This document shows positions 20,007-28,398 of a stretch of 64,000 nt of DNA, one piece after another. Location of the stretch: positions 1 through 64,000 of the forward strand of contig CBHWDO010000003.1 of NCBI GenBank assembly GCA_966112615.1, written 5' to 3'. The position numbers were made by a program, and so were the translations under genes. The stretch comes from Flavitalea sp966112615. Lineage in GTDB: Bacteria > Bacteroidota > Bacteroidia > Chitinophagales > Chitinophagaceae. Below the pieces are notes generated by a model, which had not been told where the DNA came from, did no database searches, and saw only the letters and a list, made by a program, of their open reading frames with translations. Within the stretch, counting starts at the first letter, position 1. Every line of letters begins with the position of its first letter.

Positions 20007-21620
20007 ATGAAAAAGATTATAAGCATTGTTATATTGATGTTTGTTGGTGAATTGATCTATTCGCAACAAATTCCTGTTGACAAAGTCTATTTAGGTACTG
20101 ACCGAAGCATCTATGTTTCTGGTGAGTCAATTTTTTTGAAAGCGTTTTATATTGATGCTGTATCAGGAAAGCCTGCGGATCTGAGTAAGATCGCTTATGT
20201 AGAATTGGTAAGAGCTGACAGACCTTATGCACAGGCTATGATCGAATTGAAAAAGGGAGGTGCTGAAGGTGCATTACAAATCCCCGAATCTGTTCCTGGT
20301 GGTACTTATCAATTGCGTGCTTATACCAACTGGATGAAGAATTTTGGTGCAGATGGTTTCTTTACCAAAACTATCCAGGTGATCAATCCATTGATGAGGG
20401 AAGCTCCGAAGTTTTATAAATCTTCGGAAGTGGCAATAAACCGCGACAATGCATTTTCTATTTCAATAGATGCTGGTTCTGTTTATGGTCGCAGGCAAAA
20501 AGTGAGTATACCAATTGTTGCATCTTCTCCATCTGCCAGGTTATATGCTTCGGTTTCACTGGGTGAATCATCGGGCAGCATTGCCCAGTTAAATAGACAT
20601 GAATCGGTAAAAAAAATAGGGGAAATTAAATATCCGGCCGAAACTGAAGGGCATTTGATTGAAGCATATGCTGATCCACAGTATGCGGGTAAGGAAGCGT
20701 TCTTCAGTGTGGCGGCAAGGCCTTCAAAATTGTATCCTTCCACTGTTCAACAGGATGGTTCGGTGTCATTTGTTTCTGAATTGATAAGAGGTCAGCATGT
20801 TGTGGTTGCTGAGCTGAAGGAAGAGGGGAAATATGTTGGTGGATTCAAATTACAAAGTCCTTTTAGTGAAGAATATGTTCCATTTGTTGCAGGGGATACT
20901 ATGGCTGTTCATTATGAGGATTTTTTATTGTCGCAGCAGGTAGGCCTTCATTATGGGAGAGAAGAAAATATTGTAGAACAGATCATTTCTGATACTGCCA
21001 TGTTTTTTGGAAAGCCTTTGTATTCATACAGACTGGATGATTTTGTCCGGTTTCCTACGATGGAAGAAGTATTGCGTGAGTATGTGATTGAAGTATTGGT
21101 ACAGAAAAGAAGGGAAGGTTATTATTTTGAATCCATCAGCAGAGATAAGTTGGGTATACCGACTGTAATGCGACCCGTGATCCTGTTAAATGGAGTTCCG
21201 ATTTCTGCCAATGCAGCCATTAAACTGGACCCATTAAAAGTGAGCAGGATTGATATTTATAATCAGAGATATTTCTATGGGACTTCAATTTTTGATGGAA
21301 TCATCAGTTTCCATACTTATGACAACCGATTGGGTGAATTATTTTTAGATGCAGGTGTTGTGCCTGTGGACTATTCTTTCATCAGCGAAACACGTAGGCC
21401 TTTATTTCCCGAGTACCGGAATGATAATCAACTCAAATCCCGAACCCCGGATTTTCGTTCCACCTTATACTGGAATCCGCAAGTAAAACTGGATGCCAAT
21501 GGGAGAGGAGTGATAGAATTTTTTACATCAGATCTAAAAGGAAAGTTTACTGTAGTGTTGGAGGGGATGGATGAAGAGGGAAGGGTTTCAAGAGTTGAGA
21601 AGGTTATAGAGGTGGAATAA
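20007..21620 (+). CDS. MG2-like (alpha-2-macroglobulin-type) secreted protein, last gene of the TonB-receptor operon
   Basis: A 537-residue protein with a signal peptide (MKKIISIVILMFVGELIYSQ). Residues about 22-130 resemble an MG2 domain (VYLGTDRSIYVSGESIFLKAFYID; GGTYQLRAYTNWMKNFG). The middle has no clear motif. Residues about 380-450 look like a small plug-like fold (PVILLNGVPISANAAI, IFDGIISFHTY). The last 60 residues form another Ig-like strand set ending FKGKFTVVLEGMDEEGRVS-like. Such proteins accompany TonB receptors in Bacteroidota. It starts 1 bp after the DUF4249 gene and ends next to attL of the integrated element. Confidence 0.75.
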   Translation: MKKIISIVILMFVGELIYSQQIPVDKVYLGTDRSIYVSGESIFLKAFYIDAVSGKPADLSKIAYVELVRADRPYAQAMIELKKGGAEGALQIPESVPGGTYQLRAYTNWMKNFGADGFFTKTIQVINPLMREAPKFYKSSEVAINRDNAFSISIDAGSVYGRRQKVSIPIVASSPSARLYASVSLGESSGSIAQLNRHESVKKIGEIKYPAETEGHLIEAYADPQYAGKEAFFSVAARPSKLYPSTVQQDGSVSFVSELIRGQHVVVAELKEEGKYVGGFKLQSPFSEEYVPFVAGDTMAVHYEDFLLSQQVGLHYGREENIVEQIISDTAMFFGKPLYSYRLDDFVRFPTMEEVLREYVIEVLVQKRREGYYFESISRDKLGIPTVMRPVILLNGVPISANAAIKLDPLKVSRIDIYNQRYFYGTSIFDGIISFHTYDNRLGELFLDAGVVPVDYSFISETRRPLFPEYRNDNQLKSRTPDFRSTLYWNPQVKLDANGRGVIEFFTSDLKGKFTVVLEGMDEEGRVSRVEKVIEVE

Positions 21621-21650
21621 AAAAGTCCCGGAGAAAACCTCCAGGACTTC
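21621..21650 (-). terminator. Original tRNA-Met terminator, displaced by element insertion
   Basis: Read on the - strand this is AGTCCTGGAG, loop GTTTT, CTCCGGGACT and then T residues. It is the terminator behind the displaced 3' half of the tRNA gene and abuts the stop codon of the MG2-like gene. A closely similar hairpin sits behind the intact tRNA at 28369-28397. Confidence 0.75.
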
Positions 21651-21699
21651 ACTATGTAGCGGGATCGGGAGTTGAACCCGAGACCTTTGGGTTATGAAT
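21651..21699. repeat. attL: displaced 3' half of tRNA-Met (49-bp direct repeat)
   Basis: Identical over 49 bp to 28399-28447. The wider duplication 21621-21699 against 28369-28447 matches at 75 of 79 positions, because both copies also carry a tRNA terminator. Right of base 21699 the match to the tRNA stops at the anticodon loop. This copy is a partial tRNA, not a gene. Confidence 0.9.
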
Positions 21700-21707
21700 T
21701 TCAACCA

Positions 21708-21734
21708 GTAAGAAAGATTACAAAAATTTCTTAC
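21708..21734. repeat. Inverted repeat just inside attL
   Basis: GTAAGAAA at 21708-21715 and TTTCTTAC at 21727-21734 are perfect inverted copies spaced by 11 bp, 8 bp inside the att core. They could be recombinase or accessory-factor binding arms. The rest of 21735-21890 shows no recognisable feature. Confidence 0.4.
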
Positions 21735-21890
21735 CTGTTTTGCTACCTTGTTTTAAGTCTATAATTTTTTACCAAAGATTAATTTTTAAATCTTAAAAGC
21801 GTAAGTATGCAGAAATGTGGCAATAAATCTTCTTTAGTTAAAAAATAGCTGAACATCCAAACAACCAGGGGGCAAAATGCGATATTGCAA

Positions 21891-22304
21891 TTAAGGTTCA
21901 AACTCTATAATTTTAAAAATTATCTCCTTCAATTTTCTATTTTTTAAGTACTTTTTTAAATCATCATCATAAAATGAACCAAATGAATCCATACAGATGA
22001 TTTTGGAAGAACCATTTTTTTGCAAAACTATTTTTGCCCTTACATCGATATGGTTTTTTTCGTGAGGTTCAAAATATGAAAATTGAGAATCAATCTGTTT
22101 AAATTGAAGGTCAGGGTTGCCTAAAATTATTGTTTTTTTTAAACCTTTAAAAGTCGTTTCAAAAGACTGGCAAGTTACGTCAATTACCGTTTCAATTGAT
22201 TGGTCCACATAAGTAATTATTACTTTATCTGACCGCTTGTGTTCTTTTTTGTTTAAGGTGTTGCAACTGGAAAATAAAAAAAATAATACAACTTTAATAT
22301 TCAT
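21891..22304 (-). CDS. Small lipoprotein, candidate immunity protein for the RHS toxin
   Basis: A 137-residue protein. ATG at 22304 gives a lipoprotein signal, MNIKVVLFFLFSSC, with Cys14 as the lipidation site; the open frame extends upstream into the RHS gene but without a signal. The mature part is charged and rich in I, F and K (VIITYVDQSIETVIDVTC, HIDVRAKIVLQKNG, LKKYLKNRKLKEIIFKIIEF). It begins 10 bp behind the stop codon of the RHS gene, the usual place of an immunity gene for a polymorphic toxin. A periplasmic or outer-membrane lipoprotein would fit protection against a toxin acting in the envelope. The immunity role is inference from position. Confidence 0.6.
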   Translation of the reverse strand: MNIKVVLFFLFSSCNTLNKKEHKRSDKVIITYVDQSIETVIDVTCQSFETTFKGLKKTIILGNPDLQFKQIDSQFSYFEPHEKNHIDVRAKIVLQKNGSSKIICMDSFGSFYDDDLKKYLKNRKLKEIIFKIIEFEP

Positions 22305-22314
22305 CTTATATAAA

Positions 22315-25300
22315 TTAAAAAGTGCCTGTTTTGATGGCTGTTGGGTTATTAACAAATACAGGATTCCCCTCATGGTTGGTTCTAGTAACCTTCCCTTTTT
22401 TTACTTCACCTAAAGCTTTTGCGGTTTCTTGCTCAGAGCCTGTGATTACTCTCTTCTCCTCTTTACTTCCATATTGCATATCCTCTGTCCTATTCCTTTT
22501 ATGGTAAGCTTTAGGATCTCTGCTATTACTAGCGGCGTGGTCCAACTCATGATTTAATGCAGTAGTCGGTGAAATAACAACTCCGTCATTCTCAAGAGCT
22601 AAATGAGGATTCCAAAATATAGTTCCTCCTCCCTCTCCACCATTTGCACCCGAATACGTAAAATAATCATTTGCTTCTGTAGACTCTCTAATAGTGTATT
22701 TGTATTTTGAATGTGCAAGCTCTCGAATGAACTGACCTTTTTTATTTTTACCAAGATAGCCAATTGCTTGATTTAATTGGGAACGGAACGGTTTACTACC
22801 TTCAAAAATTAAAGTATCGCCAAGGGGATCGTTTTTTAGGATGGGGTCATTTCCCATAATGGCATAAAGACTTTCAGTATAGTTAGGTTTAGGGTCAAGT
22901 TGCCACCACCTACCCAACTGAGGGTTAAGCTGTCTAAAAAGTGTGTAATATATTTCTAAACCACTATCATCAGAAAACTCTTTATTTTGTAATTCACTAC
23001 CAGCATTAAACTTATTTTTATTAACTACACCTCCAGCCGACTGGGAACTTATTCCGGTCAAAGTCAATCCAAAAGGATAATAATGGGTTTCCTCCAAAAT
23101 TGGTCCTCTCTCATGGCTTACCTGAAAGTTATCAAAATAGACAAAATTATTACTTTCGTTACTTACATAAACATAAGCATAACCATTTTTGGAAGCTACT
23201 TTAGGATTGGAAACTGCCCTAATTATTTGACTTGATCCGAATGAACCTACTGTAATAACTTCACTTCCTTGCTCAACAAACTTAAATTGCTCATCAAAGA
23301 AAAGGATATTTAAATAAGCTTTTGGTAATGAAGAGGGGACAGAAGAAGATTGCTGATTTAAGAGGTTCGTAAATGCTGAACCTGGCACATTTAAAGCGGA
23401 TCCTAAAATTGCTCCATTTCCTTTTATTGGTGTTGGTGCATTACTAAGTATTCCGATTAAATCTGTAAGAAAAGAATTTAAGCCATTTGCTGAACTATTA
23501 TCCGTTGTTCCGCTTTGAACAAAACAATCTACTTTGATATGAAGTTTATCCGTAGCCATAACCTTTAACAACTTTCCTACTCCAATTGAGTTGGTACTTT
23601 TTCTAAGTAATTGTTCTAAGTCTGTACTATTACCTGATCTTGTTACTCTACTTAAATTTACCTTTTCATAATAAATCTGTTCATTGGCTGTAGTTGCATT
23701 TTCAAAGGTAGCTGAGGGACCTATATCCACCCTTTTTTCCTCAGTTAGTACCATGCGTACATTACCAAGATGGTCTTTTAGCATATAATCCCATTGAAAC
23801 GAAGCGGGAATGGTTTCTTCAGCAGGCTTAAACCGAATTCTCCCTTCCTCCTGAGGCAAAAATTGAAGAACACTATTCTGATAAATACCTGCCATGTATA
23901 AAGTAGTATCCTTTTTTACCGAACTGATTGTAGAATCAATGACAAACTTTTTGAGTTTATTTCCTGCTGCGTCATATAAATAGGTAATAGTCCCTTTGCC
24001 AGATATTTTTATTAATTGAGGTAGGTTAAGATGATTGTATTGAATGGAAGTAATAGCTTTGTTCGCATCACTTAATAGGTTTCCATTTACGTCGTAAGAG
24101 TAATCAGTTGCACTTGCTGTTTTATTTCCCTCGTATTTAAAATCTCCAAGTTTAGAAATTGGATCATTCGAGGTGTCTACGACTGCTTTTAGTTTATTTG
24201 AGTTTGGAAAATAATAATATTTAAGTGCATCTATTGGGCTGGATGAATTCAATTTCAACCCCTTTTGATTCATTGTTAGTATATTCCCATTTGCATCATA
24301 AGTAAGGTTTGATACGGAAAAATCAATGTTTGCAGTTTTATTAAAAGTCGTTCCGGTGTATTGGTTAAAGTTTCCTCCAGTAATTCTATTGACTGCATCA
24401 TAAGTGAAATCATATTTCCTAATTTCATTATCTCCTCTGGTTTTCCAGACTGTGCCAGTTATATTTCCATTGTATTGAGAAGAGTTATAAGAACCTATAG
24501 AACCTAATGATGTTTTATCATAACCTAAATCAAATCCAAAAAATGTTGTGGTATCCGCTTTATTTTTAGTAAAGTTTCGGTTAGCTCCTAACATCCACCC
24601 ACGTATGTTGTAATCATATTTGATTGAATCTAAAGGGCATGTTGGTACTATAGGATTAGTTCCAATTTTCTTTTTTATTAGTTGACCTAACGCATCATAC
24701 TCGTGAACTGATATTGTTTTCCAAGCGCCATCATTCAATGCCTTTTCCGTTTTTATCAATCTGCCTAGAACATCATATGTAAGTTTGGTCCCAACAAGGT
24801 AACTTTGCGGACTTGGGAGGTTTGCCTCATGTTTTAAATGTGAACGAAGAACTTTTCCGGAAAAATCATATTGTGTTGAAAAGATGTCAATGCCACCAGT
24901 GATATTCTCAGTTTTAGTTTGAATCACCCTTCCTTTATCATCGTAAATTGATACTGATGATAAATATTGGTTAGTACCCAGCACTTTCACTTTTGACCAA
25001 GTCGGCAGACCAATTGTTGCTGATGATTTTTTTAGTTCCTGAGCGTATTCGGGTGATGAATTGTAAGTTGTTAAGAAAGAACCACCCCATACCGTATTAT
25101 CAAGGTTAGGGTTTAAGGTGGAGGTTAAACCTATATAATCGTCATAATGCGTCTCATTAAGTAATTCGCAACCTGTAGAAGGTATTGCAATAAATGGATA
25201 CCCTATAGTATCCTTTGATAAGTTTTGATGAAACGAAAATGAACTTGAATTGATCCAAATCCCGTTCTTTACCTGCCTGTTTAAGTTGTCGAATTGAGTA

Positions 25301-26340
25301 ATCATCCATTGGCCCGCTTTTCTCATATTGGAATCTTGGGTCATTATTAATCTATCTCTTTTATCATAAACCATAATTACACTTCCTGCTCCTGGCACTT
25401 TTTTAATAATCATCCTTCCCTGACTATCGTATTCATACCGAAAACACTGCTCATCAAGTATAGAATTGCTAAGCGTCCAATTAGACCCAGTTGTAGTAAT
25501 GGGGTTTATCAGTTCTACTCCTTTAGGCTGGATAACGCAACGTAATTGACCAAGCTTGTCATAAATATAATAAGTACATAACCACCCTGTATGGTTTCGC
25601 CCAGTACCATTATCTGCAGGGGCGGATAATTGAGCTTTTTTTAGAACTACTTTACCATCCTTATCCTTAAATTCAATTGCCTGCTTTCCATTATCATCTT
25701 CGGTAATATTTTTATATAGCTGGCCAGCAGGATAAATCGCTACACTTGAATATGTTCCAAATCCTAATGAGGTAGCATTGGTTACTGACCAAATTCTTAC
25801 TGAGTCTCCACCTGTATTGAACCAACTCTTGGTTATCACGCCTCTACTTGAACCAACCCAACTATTTCCAGGCGACATTGTTTTTTCCACACGATTTAAA
25901 GGGGAATTTTCATATAAGGTTTGACCATAAAAATAAGTTTCGCCTAGGTATTGATTTGTACTAAAGGCGGCCTGTTGTTGAAAAGGATTCTTTTTAAAGC
26001 TACCATCATTTAAAACTGAGTTGGATTGCGGAATTGACGTGGCAGCAAAAGAAAGATATGAAAATTGTTCTCTTCCAAATGAGTCATACCCAACAGCTGA
26101 AATAAAATCTAGTGGTTCAAAACCAGATTTCATTGACCCTCCTTTTACAACAGTTTGAATTTTTCGACCTAACCCATCCGCATACATCGTTGTAATAATT
26201 GCGGAATCAATAATATTATTTTTAGTAAGTTGTTCGAAATTCTTAATAGGGACTTTAGTATCCCATGTTCGAATGTAGTTGTTTGAATTGTTTGTATATG
26301 GAGATGGTAATGGTCTTGGTGTTTGACTGTTTGAATGCAA
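22315..26340 (-). CDS. RHS/YD-repeat protein with C-terminal putative HExxH metallopeptidase toxin domain
   Basis: A 1341-residue protein read from TTG 26340. Residues about 15-290 fit the N-terminal region common to Bacteroidota RHS proteins (DUF6443-like; TMYADGLGRKIQTVVKGG). YD repeats follow to about 820 (YEYDSQGRMIIKK, YDVLGRLIKTEKAL, YDANGNILTM, YLYDAAGNKLKKF). The RHS-associated core lies near 1100-1170 (HYYPFGLTL, YYTLFRQLNPQLGRWWQLDP, GNDP). The last 170 residues are a separate domain with NHELDHA; HELDH is residues 1264-1268 (22537-22551) and fits the zinc motif HExxH. A later acidic stretch (KEEKRVITGSEQE) resembles the third-ligand region of M91-type peptidases. The signal peptide lies upstream without a normal start codon. 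Confidence 0.85.
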   Translation of the reverse strand: MHSNSQTPRPLPSPYTNNSNNYIRTWDTKVPIKNFEQLTKNNIIDSAIITTMYADGLGRKIQTVVKGGSMKSGFEPLDFISAVGYDSFGREQFSYLSFAATSIPQSNSVLNDGSFKKNPFQQQAAFSTNQYLGETYFYGQTLYENSPLNRVEKTMSPGNSWVGSSRGVITKSWFNTGGDSVRIWSVTNATSLGFGTYSSVAIYPAGQLYKNITEDDNGKQAIEFKDKDGKVVLKKAQLSAPADNGTGRNHTGWLCTYYIYDKLGQLRCVIQPKGVELINPITTTGSNWTLSNSILDEQCFRYEYDSQGRMIIKKVPGAGSVIMVYDKRDRLIMTQDSNMRKAGQWMITQFDNLNRQVKNGIWINSSSFSFHQNLSKDTIGYPFIAIPSTGCELLNETHYDDYIGLTSTLNPNLDNTVWGGSFLTTYNSSPEYAQELKKSSATIGLPTWSKVKVLGTNQYLSSVSIYDDKGRVIQTKTENITGGIDIFSTQYDFSGKVLRSHLKHEANLPSPQSYLVGTKLTYDVLGRLIKTEKALNDGAWKTISVHEYDALGQLIKKKIGTNPIVPTCPLDSIKYDYNIRGWMLGANRNFTKNKADTTTFFGFDLGYDKTSLGSIGSYNSSQYNGNITGTVWKTRGDNEIRKYDFTYDAVNRITGGNFNQYTGTTFNKTANIDFSVSNLTYDANGNILTMNQKGLKLNSSSPIDALKYYYFPNSNKLKAVVDTSNDPISKLGDFKYEGNKTASATDYSYDVNGNLLSDANKAITSIQYNHLNLPQLIKISGKGTITYLYDAAGNKLKKFVIDSTISSVKKDTTLYMAGIYQNSVLQFLPQEEGRIRFKPAEETIPASFQWDYMLKDHLGNVRMVLTEEKRVDIGPSATFENATTANEQIYYEKVNLSRVTRSGNSTDLEQLLRKSTNSIGVGKLLKVMATDKLHIKVDCFVQSGTTDNSSANGLNSFLTDLIGILSNAPTPIKGNGAILGSALNVPGSAFTNLLNQQSSSVPSSLPKAYLNILFFDEQFKFVEQGSEVITVGSFGSSQIIRAVSNPKVASKNGYAYVYVSNESNNFVYFDNFQVSHERGPILEETHYYPFGLTLTGISSQSAGGVVNKNKFNAGSELQNKEFSDDSGLEIYYTLFRQLNPQLGRWWQLDPKPNYTESLYAIMGNDPILKNDPLGDTLIFEGSKPFRSQLNQAIGYLGKNKKGQFIRELAHSKYKYTIRESTEANDYFTYSGANGGEGGGTIFWNPHLALENDGVVISPTTALNHELDHAASNSRDPKAYHKRNRTEDMQYGSKEEKRVITGSEQETAKALGEVKKGKVTRTNHEGNPVFVNNPTAIKTGTF

Positions 26341-26412
26341 AGAGGACAGTAAAATAGTGAATACAGAAACTATATAAAAATGATAAGCATATCGCTTTGA
26401 GTAATATATCCC
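26341..26412 (-). other. In-frame signal-peptide coding sequence of the RHS gene without ATG/GTG/TTG start
   Basis: Upstream of the TTG at 26340 the frame stays open for 24 codons to a TAG at 26413-26415. It reads (GIYYS)KRYAYHFYIVSVFTILLSS, then the LHSNSQTP of the annotated product, which is a convincing signal peptide ending near SNSQ. No ATG, GTG or TTG occurs in these codons; ATA (26407-26409) is the only near-start at the right place. The start codon may have been mutated, or a rare codon may be used. Confidence 0.65.
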
Positions 26413-26542
26413 CTATAGTACCTGTAAAAATTACCTTAATGGAAATAGGCCAAATCCAACTTGCTTAAAATATGCGTCTTAAAAGGACAACACCAATTCT
26501 CCTCATTATTAGTATCACAATTATTAAAATTTAAAAAAGAAA

Positions 26543-26680
26543 ATGAACAAAAACAACCAAACACCAAACTCTTGGTCATCAAATTGGTCTAGTAGAGGAA
26601 TCGCAATGCAGAACAGGGTTGAACGATATTCAAATAATGGCAAAGTGCTGAAAAATACTCCTGCCATATGGCAAGGTTAG
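26543..26680 (+). CDS. Tiny ORF (45 aa) in the element, function unknown
   Basis: ATG 26543 to TAG 26680, polar, Asn/Ser/Trp-rich, with no known motif. It lies in the 560-bp gap between the RHS gene and the recombinase gene, on the opposite strand. It overlaps the next small ORF by 13 bp in another frame. It may be a remnant or a small regulatory protein; evidence is only the open frame and the overlap. Confidence 0.3.
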   Translation: MNKNNQTPNSWSSNWSSRGIAMQNRVERYSNNGKVLKNTPAIWQG

Positions 26681-26820
26681 AAGTGCTACTTTATAAAGAT
26701 CGCACAAATGAAAAATTCAAATCACTTAAAAATCAAAGTCGATATAAAGTGTTGTCTCAAGAGCAATTGCATTATATCGACGAGCAGTATTTATTGATCA
26801 GGAGTGAGTTTATCAATTAA
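26668..26820 (+). CDS. Tiny ORF (50 aa) in the element, function unknown
   Basis: ATG 26668 to TAA 26820. The product is charged and helix-prone (MARLEVLLYKDRTNEKFKSL, then LSQEQLHYIDEQYLLIRSEF). The overlap with the preceding ORF looks like translational coupling, or like a single gene broken by a frameshift. A family could not be recognised. The remaining bases of this gap, 26416-26542 and 26821-26902, show nothing else. Confidence 0.35.
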   Translation: MARLEVLLYKDRTNEKFKSLKNQSRYKVLSQEQLHYIDEQYLLIRSEFIN

Positions 26821-26902
26821 GAGTGAGATTTCTTTCTGAGCAATTTTGCTCTTCTGATTTAAAACCTTTGCCGCTTAAAAAAATCAAAGGAAAAAGGGGA
26901 AA

Positions 26903-28120
26903 TTATTCTTCCCCCTTTTGCGAAATCAACTTCTGTACATCATTGGCTATTTTATTCATATTAACTTTAGCATAGATTTGAGTAGTCTTTATCATCTTAT
27001 GACCCAACATGGCAGAGACACTTGTAATATCCACTCCATTATTTAAAGTCACTGTACTAGCAAAGGTATGCCGGGCAGCATGAAAACTGAAGGGTTTATT
27101 TATCCCGGCTTCCAATGCCAATTCCTTAAGATACTTATTCAAATTTTGACTGGAAATGACTGGTAGCAATTTTTTGCTGTTTTCCTCCCTGTGATACCGA
27201 ATCAATATCTCTTTGGCTTTTGGAAGCAATGGAATAGTAGATTGATTTTTAGTTTTTGTGCGATCTAGAATGATCCATTCCTGTCCATTGATTTGCTGAA
27301 TGTGAAAAGAGGAAAGTTTTGACACATCTGCATAAGCTAATCCAGTATAGCAAGAGAATACAAAAACATCCCTTACCCGTTGCAAGCGATCAGATGGGAG
27401 TGGGCAACCTTCAAGTCGTACTAATTCTTCTGGAGTAAGAAAAGTACGTTTCGGCTCTATTACTTTACACCTATATTGTTCAAATGGATCTTTTACCAAC
27501 CACTCGTTTTGTAAAGCGATTTTTATCACTCGTTTTAACTGTTGCATATTCTTTACTACTCCGTTATTCTGAAGCTTTTGTTCCACTCGCATGTACTGGT
27601 CTAATTCAAAAATAAACTGATGATTCACTTTTGAAAGAGGAATATCAGGTTTATGGAATTGGTGTTGAATAAAGTCTTCAACCTTGCGTCTAATAGTGAC
27701 ATACTTCTGAACTGTGGAAGGTGCAATGTCGTGACCAACCCTTGATCTTAGATTTGAGATTTGATAGTCAATTGCATCCAAGATGGATTTTTCTTTCTTC
27801 TCTTGGCCAAGCAAGTAATCCTTAAGGGTAATACTGGAATTCTCATTAAGACTATCAGAATAAATCTTCCATGCTTTGGTTTTAAGCTGAAGGAGCTGCT
27901 TGTTATACACCTGATGCAATTCGGAGTTTCCTTTTACCTTTTGTTTGTCCGTATCCCACTGGATAGGCTCTATTTCAATTCCAGTAACTACGTTTATTCG
28001 TTTCCCTTTAAGGGTGATTCTAAGCATAATTGGACATAATCCTCTGTGGTTTATACGTGACTTGTATAACCAGAATAATATATTCATATTCAATGTTTTA
28101 GGGGTGTTTCGAGGTCCCAT
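26903..28120 (-). CDS. Tyrosine recombinase (integrase) of the tRNA-Met element
   Basis: A 405-residue site-specific recombinase of the Bacteroidota type. An arm-binding-like N-terminal part (about 10-90; LRITLKGKRINVVTGIEI) is followed by a SAM-like core-binding domain (about 110-210) and the catalytic domain (about 220-400). Catalytic residues visible are the Lys in DRTKTKN, His-x-x-Arg in HAARHTFAS, the second His in LGHKMIKTTQ and the nucleophile Tyr in QIYAKV. The first catalytic Arg position reads TGLAYAD, Ala instead of Arg, a substitution class known in Bacteroidota integrases such as IntDOT, which has Ser there. It lies next to the intact tRNA, pointing into the element. Confidence 0.93.
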   Translation of the reverse strand: MGPRNTPKTLNMNILFWLYKSRINHRGLCPIMLRITLKGKRINVVTGIEIEPIQWDTDKQKVKGNSELHQVYNKQLLQLKTKAWKIYSDSLNENSSITLKDYLLGQEKKEKSILDAIDYQISNLRSRVGHDIAPSTVQKYVTIRRKVEDFIQHQFHKPDIPLSKVNHQFIFELDQYMRVEQKLQNNGVVKNMQQLKRVIKIALQNEWLVKDPFEQYRCKVIEPKRTFLTPEELVRLEGCPLPSDRLQRVRDVFVFSCYTGLAYADVSKLSSFHIQQINGQEWIILDRTKTKNQSTIPLLPKAKEILIRYHREENSKKLLPVISSQNLNKYLKELALEAGINKPFSFHAARHTFASTVTLNNGVDITSVSAMLGHKMIKTTQIYAKVNMNKIANDVQKLISQKGEE

Positions 28121-28289
28121 AATTTCATAGCGCTTCTACGCTAGAATCTGACCTCGTTTAGTAAGTTGATTTTTAGAGATTTAAGCAGGAGAGGATTCAA
28201 AACCTTTTTTGGTATGAAACCTCATGTTTTGGGACCGTTTATTAAGATTTTTGGAGAATAACAGGCACAAACAATTTGCTTGTGGTAAA

Positions 28290-28304
28290 ATGCATGAGAT
28301 GCAT
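28290..28304. repeat. Palindrome near attR
   Basis: ATGCAT-GAG-ATGCAT is a perfect inverted repeat between the recombinase gene and the tRNA. It is a possible regulatory or recombination-arm site. The rest of 28121-28368 shows nothing I can identify. Confidence 0.3.
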
Positions 28305-28368
28305 GTAGAGAGCTATACCACTGATTTAAACTGAAATCTGATAATAAAACGAAAAAAATAAGCACAAA

Positions 28369-28397
28369 AAAAGCCCTGAAGAAAACCTCCAGGACTT
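28369..28397 (-). terminator. Terminator of tRNA-Met (element-borne copy)
   Basis: On the - strand AAGTCCTGGAGG, loop TTTT, CTTCAGGGCT and a run of seven T. It differs at four positions from the displaced chromosomal copy at 21621-21650. The element therefore seems to carry its own replacement tRNA 3' half plus terminator. Confidence 0.8.
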
Positions 28398-28398
28398 A

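Larger units (their letters stand above)
21651..28398. mobile_element. 6.75-kb integrative element in tRNA-Met, carrying recombinase and RHS toxin/immunity genes
   Basis: The sequence lies between two 49-bp identical direct repeats, 21651-21699 and 28399-28447, which are the 3' half of the tRNA-Met gene from anticodon loop to 3' end. Inside are a tyrosine recombinase next to the intact tRNA, an RHS-repeat protein, its small lipoprotein partner and two tiny ORFs. The interior is clearly richer in A and T than the flanks. No conjugation, replication or phage structural gene is seen, so it is an integrative element that would need help to move between cells. Ends are given as one repeat plus the interior; the exact crossover base cannot be read. 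Confidence 0.88.

Noticed and set aside
21651..21699. A second tRNA-Met gene
   Set aside because: Only the 3' half from the anticodon loop is present; the D arm and 5' acceptor strand are missing. It is the displaced half created by integration.
21651..28398. Prophage or conjugative transposon
   Set aside because: No capsid, tail, terminase, relaxase, Tra or replication genes were found in the 6.75 kb; only a recombinase and RHS cargo.
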